From: Gamsiella multidivaricata
Lineage: Eukaryota; Mortierellomycota; Mortierellomycetes; Mortierellales; Mortierellaceae
Assembly (NCBI RefSeq): GCF_025024155.1
Contig: NW_026251743.1
Span: 62,001-126,000 of the forward strand
Direction: 5' to 3'
Length of the DNA: 64,000 nt
Notes under the pieces: model-generated
Told to the model about the DNA's origin: nothing
Databases searched by the model: none
What the model saw: only the letters and a program-made list of their open reading frames with translations
Part shown: positions 59,354 through 64,000 of the stretch, one piece after another
Numbering within the stretch: position 1 is the stretch's first letter
How the letters are laid out: each line of letters opens with the position of its first letter
Translations under genes and position numbers: made by a program

Positions 59354-61135
59354 TTATTGGAGGACTCTTGGCGTGTGCTCTGCATCCACGGCCCTGGGCC
59401 CAGGATCGGCATTCGCTTCAGTCCCCATTGTACCTGCATGTACCCCTGCTCCAGTCACTATATCTCCAGGAACATCATTATCCTCCGCCAGTTCATCCAC
59501 TTGAGAATAATGCTGTTGGTATTGCTGCTGTTGTTGTGGATCAGCATAATGATCCTCGTCCTGATCATCTCCTTCTTCACCCTCCTCCTCCTCGTAGTCC
59601 TCGTCCTCTTCATCTTCCTCTTCTGCTTCATACTCCGCAAAGTCATCTTCTCCATCGTCCATCAGATCGCCCGAGTACAACAGGTCTGGTCGTTCTATCA
59701 CCTGCACCTCGATCCCACACTCTCGAAATCCATCTGAGAGTTTCAAATGCTGGTCCCAGTCCGGGTGAAAGATTCCCTCGACCTTTGTCAAGTTCTCGAG
59801 ATGGCCCGTCATCCATGCAAGATCCTCCTTACTCATCCGCTGCCACGACTTGCCCATAATCAACACCTTCAACTTGGTCAACGTCCTCAGCTGATCCACC
59901 CCACACTCCATTCGATAAAGCAGGCCCTCCCTGGGAGTCCAGCTCCGAGGGCCCGTTGCCAAATGCTGTAGCTGTGTCAGTCTCGAAAGTTGTTCAAATG
60001 TCATCCACTGCTCCTCAATCGACACTGCGAACGATTTTGTCGGCACCATATTGACCTGCAAATACTTCAACCCGACCGCTGCCCAATCCTTGCCTGCGAC
60101 AATATCGCGCATCAGCAGGACCGAGCTCGTCAGCTTTGTCAGGTTTTCACAGTTTTCCAGAATTTGCTGGACCATCCAGCTCTTCACATAAAAGCAATCC
60201 ACCACGTCCAACAGCTGAAGCGTCTGGAAATGTCGCCCCAACGACCGAAAGGTTCTCCTTGTGATGCTGCTCCCACACAGCATTAGCTGCTCTAGCCGAG
60301 CGAGCGAGTCCAGGATCCTGCCAATGTCATCCGGATCCGGTAACCCACATCCATCCATCTGCAACTGACACAGCCTCGGACATGCAGCTGGGATACGCGC
60401 ACAAAATTCCTGGACCGGGAAAAACGTCTCTCGGCAGACTGTCCACTTGAGCAACCTAATATTTGGGCATTGACAGACCAGATCGACCTGTGTCTGCGTG
60501 CCAAGTCCTCGTGCGTCCTTGAGGGTCAATTCACACAGATGAGGGAATGTCCACCGCTTGACCGTCGGTACATTCACAAAGTACTCGTACCGCGACGATA
60601 CCTGACTTAGTCGAGTGATCGCCTGCATCAGCGCCTCGACCTGTTCGGGATCGTCGTACCGGCCCTGGCTGGATTCGTATCGCCTCAGGTTCGGACATGC
60701 CTCCGGTAGCGCCTTCAGGAACGCGGTCGACGGTGCGTTGCTGAGACTGAATCCAAAGATGATCCATTCAATCGAGGCATTATGTCGTATCAGATCCGTG
60801 AGCTCGTCCCACAGATCCGGATGTGGTTTCGCTACATGTTCTCCAAACACCACCAATGTCTTGAGACCGGTACAGTGCCTGAAAAACGATGAGAGGCCCT
60901 TGGAGGCCTTGAGTGTAAGTGAGCGTATAAAGTGGGCGTTCTTTTCGAGGACAGATAACGGAGGGAATGCTGCGTCGTTGCTCCACTCCTCGGGCACAAC
61001 GATCGAGTACCAAATGTAGGGAGTAAAAAATCTGTGCCACTGCCGAGAAACACGGGCACACGCAAGTAGATCTTGGAAGGCCACAAACGGCGCCATATAA
61101 TGTAGCATCTCTGGCAAGTCGACCGGGGAAGTCAT
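59354..61135 (-). CDS. F-box/LRR-like protein with acidic Gln-rich tail
   Basis: The ATG at 61135 (MTSPVDLPEMLHYMAPF) is preferred. The frame is open further upstream to 61222, but that adds only a Phe/Leu string from a T-rich leader, just before the F-box. 593 residues: F-box-like LPEMLHYMAPFVAFQDLLAC...VSRQWHRFFTPYIW (~5-45), about ten irregular LRRs (for example CPNLRRYESS, CPRLCQLQM, LARLEQLML, LTQLQHLAT, LTKLKVLIM), then an acidic Asp/Glu tail, a short Gln tract and a Pro/Ala-rich end. It resembles the F-box genes at 40663 and 46089-52677 only in architecture. Probable SCF E3-ligase adaptor, substrate unknown. The acidic tail is unusual among the F-box proteins here. Confidence 0.82.
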   Translation of the reverse strand: MTSPVDLPEMLHYMAPFVAFQDLLACARVSRQWHRFFTPYIWYSIVVPEEWSNDAAFPPLSVLEKNAHFIRSLTLKASKGLSSFFRHCTGLKTLVVFGEHVAKPHPDLWDELTDLIRHNASIEWIIFGFSLSNAPSTAFLKALPEACPNLRRYESSQGRYDDPEQVEALMQAITRLSQVSSRYEYFVNVPTVKRWTFPHLCELTLKDARGLGTQTQVDLVCQCPNIRLLKWTVCRETFFPVQEFCARIPAACPRLCQLQMDGCGLPDPDDIGRILDSLARLEQLMLCGSSITRRTFRSLGRHFQTLQLLDVVDCFYVKSWMVQQILENCENLTKLTSSVLLMRDIVAGKDWAAVGLKYLQVNMVPTKSFAVSIEEQWMTFEQLSRLTQLQHLATGPRSWTPREGLLYRMECGVDQLRTLTKLKVLIMGKSWQRMSKEDLAWMTGHLENLTKVEGIFHPDWDQHLKLSDGFRECGIEVQVIERPDLLYSGDLMDDGEDDFAEYEAEEEDEEDEDYEEEEGEEGDDQDEDHYADPQQQQQYQQHYSQVDELAEDNDVPGDIVTGAGVHAGTMGTEANADPGPRAVDAEHTPRVLQ

Positions 61136-61490
61136 TGTAATAGGCAGGCAGCAATAACAGCAAAAAAAGAAAAAAAAAAGAAAAAGAAAAAGCGGGGTTT
61201 GGGAAAGAGATAGAGAGTGCAAGGAGGAAAAAGCGTGTGCCTGTATTCAATGAAAGTGTTTGGGATGATGATGAAAGACGGGAGGAGGGAATTGAATCCC
61301 TTGAATGCGATGAGGATGCCATGTCATCCCTGCTTGGTCCTTTCCGTGTCATCAAACTGCGCAAAAACAAACCTTATTGGCAATTGACAAGTGGAGTTTT
61401 AGTTTTAAAGAAAGTCCACTTGGACAATTGCACACTTGGGAGAGATACATTTGCAATCAAAGTCCGTAGACTATTTATCCAACAAAGAAT
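61136..61490. promoter_or_regulatory. promoter of the F-box gene and 3' flank of metH
   Basis: 355 bp between two genes on the same strand. Next to the F-box start is an A-rich plus strand (T-rich in sense), and beyond it unique sequence without coding signal. Confidence 0.5.
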
Positions 61491-64000
61491 CTATTCGTTA
61501 TCGTAGGCAAGGATCGACCCGAGCCATGTCTCGAGCTCACGCTTGCCCATATTCTTACGCGCCGCATAGTCCGTCACTTGATCCTCTGAGATCTTGCCTA
61601 CTGCAAAGTACTGTCCGCGTCCAAACACGATCGCCGATACAGACGCGCCAGGGTCCATCGCCAGCGATTCCGTCAGACTAATGCCCGTCTGTGCTTCAAT
61701 GTTACCCAGCTGCCACATCGTCAGCTTCTCTGTGTGATCAGGTTGCGATGGATATCCAGGCGCAGGCCGGATACCCTGGTACTTGATCGACAGCATGTCT
61801 GTAACATCCATCGCCTCGTCCGGTGCATAGCCCCAGTGCTCCCGACGAATGTCCTCGTGCAGCTTCTCTGCGAACGCCTCCGCCAGACGATCCGCCAGAG
61901 ATTTTGCCATGATCGAACCATAGTCATCGTGATTCGCCTTGAACTGCTCGCACAGCTCATCGCATCCAAACCCTGAAGAGACCGCAAACATCGACAGGTA
62001 GTCGGCAATGCCGCTCTCTTTTGGTGCGACAAAATCGGACAGACACATGTACTTCTCATTCGACTCCTTCTCCTTTTCGGCCTGTTGGCGAAGACCGTAA
62101 AACTTGGCCACGACCTTCGACCGTGAGTCATCCTCGTAAATCTCGATATCATCGCCCACACTGTTAGCGGGATAGAATCCAACAATGCCTGTTGCTCTCA
62201 GCTGCTTCTTATCGATCATGGTCTTCATCATCGCTAATGCCTCCTCGTGCAGCTTCTTAGCCTCCGCACCCACGGTCTCGTCGTTAAAGATCTTGGGATA
62301 TCCGCGGTTGGGATATTTGCCGCGCAGCTGCCACACCTGGAAGAACGGGTTCCAATCAATATGCCTCACCACCGAGTTGAGGTCAATGTCCTTGAACACC
62401 TTCGTGCCCAGGAACGATGGCTTGACAATCTTTTCCTGGTTCCAATCCAGCACCAGTCTCTGCTCCCGCGCCGCCGCCAAGGTGAGATAACGGCGGTCCT
62501 TGAGTCCATCGTAGTGGTCCTCACGAATCTCCTCGTATTCCTCATTAATGTCCTCGATAAATTCCTCGCGCACCTTCTCATCCAACAAACTTGATACCAC
62601 GACAACACTCTTGGACGCATCCAGAACGTGAATAGCTGGCTGGGTGTAGCGAGGCGCGACCTTGACGGCTGTGTGAGTCTTAGAGGTCGTTGCGCCACCA
62701 ATTAGGATAGGCACCTTCAATCCAGCACGCTCGGCCTCTTTAGCGACGTGGATCATCTCGTCCAACGAAGGCGTAATCAGTCCCGAGAGTCCGATGATGT
62801 CGACCTTCTCCTTGACTGCTGTCTCGATAATCTTCTCGCAAGGTGTCATTACACCCAAGTCAATGACCCTGTAGTTGTTGCAGCCCAAGACGACACCTAC
62901 AATGTTCTTTCCGATATCGTGCACATCACCTTTCACGGTGGCCATCAAAACAGTGCCCGAGTACCAGTTGTCATCGTCCGCCAAACCCTTCTCTGCAATG
63001 TTCCTCAGGCGCTCCTCCTCCATGAATGGGATGAGATGCGCGACCGCTGTCTTCATCACACGAGCAGACTTAATGACTTGAGGCAAGAACATTTTACCGG
63101 CGCCAAAGAGGTCTCCGACGGTACTCATACCGTTCATCAAGGGTCCTTCGATGACATTCAAGGGACGAGGGTACTTTTTGCTGTCCTGGCGAGCCTCCTC
63201 GGTGTCCTCGACAACGTACTTGACAATTCCCTTGATTAAAGCATAAGCCAGGCGTTCAGCAACTGGCCTGGTTCTCCACTCCTCGGTCTCGGCCTCTTTC
63301 TTGGCACCCTTGGCATTGGCTTGGGCATAGGCAAGCAGCTTGTCAGTGACCTCGGGGTCACGGTTCCAGACAGCGTCCTCGCATAGCTGCAAGAGATCCT
63401 TGGGGATGTCATCGTATACAGTCAAGAAGCCAGCGTTGACGATACCCATGTCCATGCCGACCTTGATTGCATGGTACAAGAACACACTATGCATGGCCTC
63501 ACGAATGATATCCATGCCACGGAATGAGAAGGATAAGTTGGAAACACCTCCACTGATCTTGGCGCCGGGCAGGTTGGCCTTGATGAGTTTGATCGATTCA
63601 ATGAATTCGACTCCGTAGTTGTTGTGCTCTTCCATACCGGTACAGATCGTCAGGATGTTGGGGTCGAAAATGATGTCGTTGGGGTTGAATCCGACCTGGT
63701 CTACGAGAATATGATACGAGCGCGAGCAGATCTCGAATTTGCGATCCGCGGTATCAGCCTGTCCGACCTCGTCGAAAGCCATAACAACGACGGCAGCACC
63801 GTATCTTCGAACAATGGTCGCCTGGCGGATGAACTCTTCCTCTCCGGCCTTGAGCGAGATACTGTTGACAATGCACTTGCCCTGCGCACACTTGAGACCT
63901 GCCTCGATTACAGCAAAGTTGGATGAATCGATCATGAGTGGCACCTTGCTGACATCGGGATCACTGCTGAGCAAGTTCAGGAATCGAGTCATGGCGGCGA
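61491..64000 (-). CDS. metH: cobalamin-dependent methionine synthase, C-terminal ~835 residues (runs off right edge)
   Basis: It transfers the methyl group of 5-methyl-tetrahydrofolate through cobalamin to homocysteine, making methionine in the cytosol. The frame enters from beyond 64000 ([14 protein letters not shown]) and ends at TAG 61491-61493 without introns. Present are most of the folate-binding domain ([44 protein letters not shown]), the helical cap, and the B12-binding domain with the DxHxxG motif in [20 protein letters not shown] (nt ~62890-62945), LSGLITPS and [12 protein letters not shown]. The reactivation domain follows, with [28 protein letters not shown] and DYAARKNM. All key cobalamin-binding motifs are intact. 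The homocysteine-binding N-terminal domain lies outside the window. Most studied yeasts and filamentous Dikarya use the B12-independent Met6 instead. Confidence 0.96.
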   Translation of the reverse strand, partial: AAMTRFLNLLSSDPDVSKVPLMIDSSNFAVIEAGLKCAQGKCIVNSISLKAGEEEFIRQATIVRRYGAAVVVMAFDEVGQADTADRKFEICSRSYHILVDQVGFNPNDIIFDPNILTICTGMEEHNNYGVEFIESIKLIKANLPGAKISGGVSNLSFSFRGMDIIREAMHSVFLYHAIKVGMDMGIVNAGFLTVYDDIPKDLLQLCEDAVWNRDPEVTDKLLAYAQANAKGAKKEAETEEWRTRPVAERLAYALIKGIVKYVVEDTEEARQDSKKYPRPLNVIEGPLMNGMSTVGDLFGAGKMFLPQVIKSARVMKTAVAHLIPFMEEERLRNIAEKGLADDDNWYSGTVLMATVKGDVHDIGKNIVGVVLGCNNYRVIDLGVMTPCEKIIETAVKEKVDIIGLSGLITPSLDEMIHVAKEAERAGLKVPILIGGATTSKTHTAVKVAPRYTQPAIHVLDASKSVVVVSSLLDEKVREEFIEDINEEYEEIREDHYDGLKDRRYLTLAAAREQRLVLDWNQEKIVKPSFLGTKVFKDIDLNSVVRHIDWNPFFQVWQLRGKYPNRGYPKIFNDETVGAEAKKLHEEALAMMKTMIDKKQLRATGIVGFYPANSVGDDIEIYEDDSRSKVVAKFYGLRQQAEKEKESNEKYMCLSDFVAPKESGIADYLSMFAVSSGFGCDELCEQFKANHDDYGSIMAKSLADRLAEAFAEKLHEDIRREHWGYAPDEAMDVTDMLSIKYQGIRPAPGYPSQPDHTEKLTMWQLGNIEAQTGISLTESLAMDPGASVSAIVFGRGQYFAVGKISEDQVTDYAARKNMGKRELETWLGSILAYDNE

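Noticed and set aside
61136..61222. Upstream start of the last F-box gene adding a Leu/Phe-rich signal-like peptide
   Set aside because: The hydrophobic string is translated from a T-rich leader. The F-box directly follows MTSPVD at 61135 and F-box proteins are not secreted.

Overview
The window is a gene-dense piece of a fungal nuclear genome. Genes are split by short GT-AG introns, many leaders are CT-rich, and the homologues are fungal (Rax1-like RGS protein, PDR-type ABC transporter, calcineurin A, UAP1, hexokinase, RPS21). Three features together suggest an early-diverging soil fungus, most likely Mortierellomycota: a cobalamin-dependent methionine synthase, giant NACHT-WD40 proteins with pentapeptide repeats, and many F-box/LRR genes. 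This placement is inference from gene content; no marker was searched.

Layout, left to right. At 2-1120 is the 3' part of a Ser-rich protein of unknown function. Hexokinase (2074-5036, seven exons) follows. From about 5.4 to 22.6 kb lies a tandem duplication of an ~8.5 kb unit. Each unit holds a giant STAND/NLR-type receptor gene on the minus strand (long N-terminal region, NACHT NTPase, pentapeptide repeats, WD40 array) and, divergently, a decayed Tigger/pogo-like transposase. A gene-poor low-complexity stretch (22.6-27.0 kb) precedes a homeodomain transcription factor. Next come RPS21, UAP1 (minus) and a full PDR-type ABC transporter. An F-box/LRR gene (minus) is divergent from calcineurin A. 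Three tandem F-box/LRR paralogues (46.1-52.7 kb), a large Rax1-like RGS membrane protein (minus), a fifth F-box/LRR gene, and the C-terminal ~835 residues of MetH (minus, running off the right edge) complete the window.

Housekeeping genes (sugar phosphorylation, UDP-GlcNAc synthesis, translation, methionine synthesis, Ca2+ signalling) alternate with fast-evolving recognition-type families. The most interesting region is the NLR pair. The two receptors share about 1,000 identical residues over the N-terminal region and NACHT, while the linker and WD40 arrays differ in repeat number and in a few variable positions per repeat. That is the pattern expected of homogenised signalling modules joined to diversifying recognition modules, as in fungal allorecognition NLRs. 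The three tandem F-box genes also look like a recombining mosaic. Exon boundaries were derived by eye from splice consensus, frame and family conservation.
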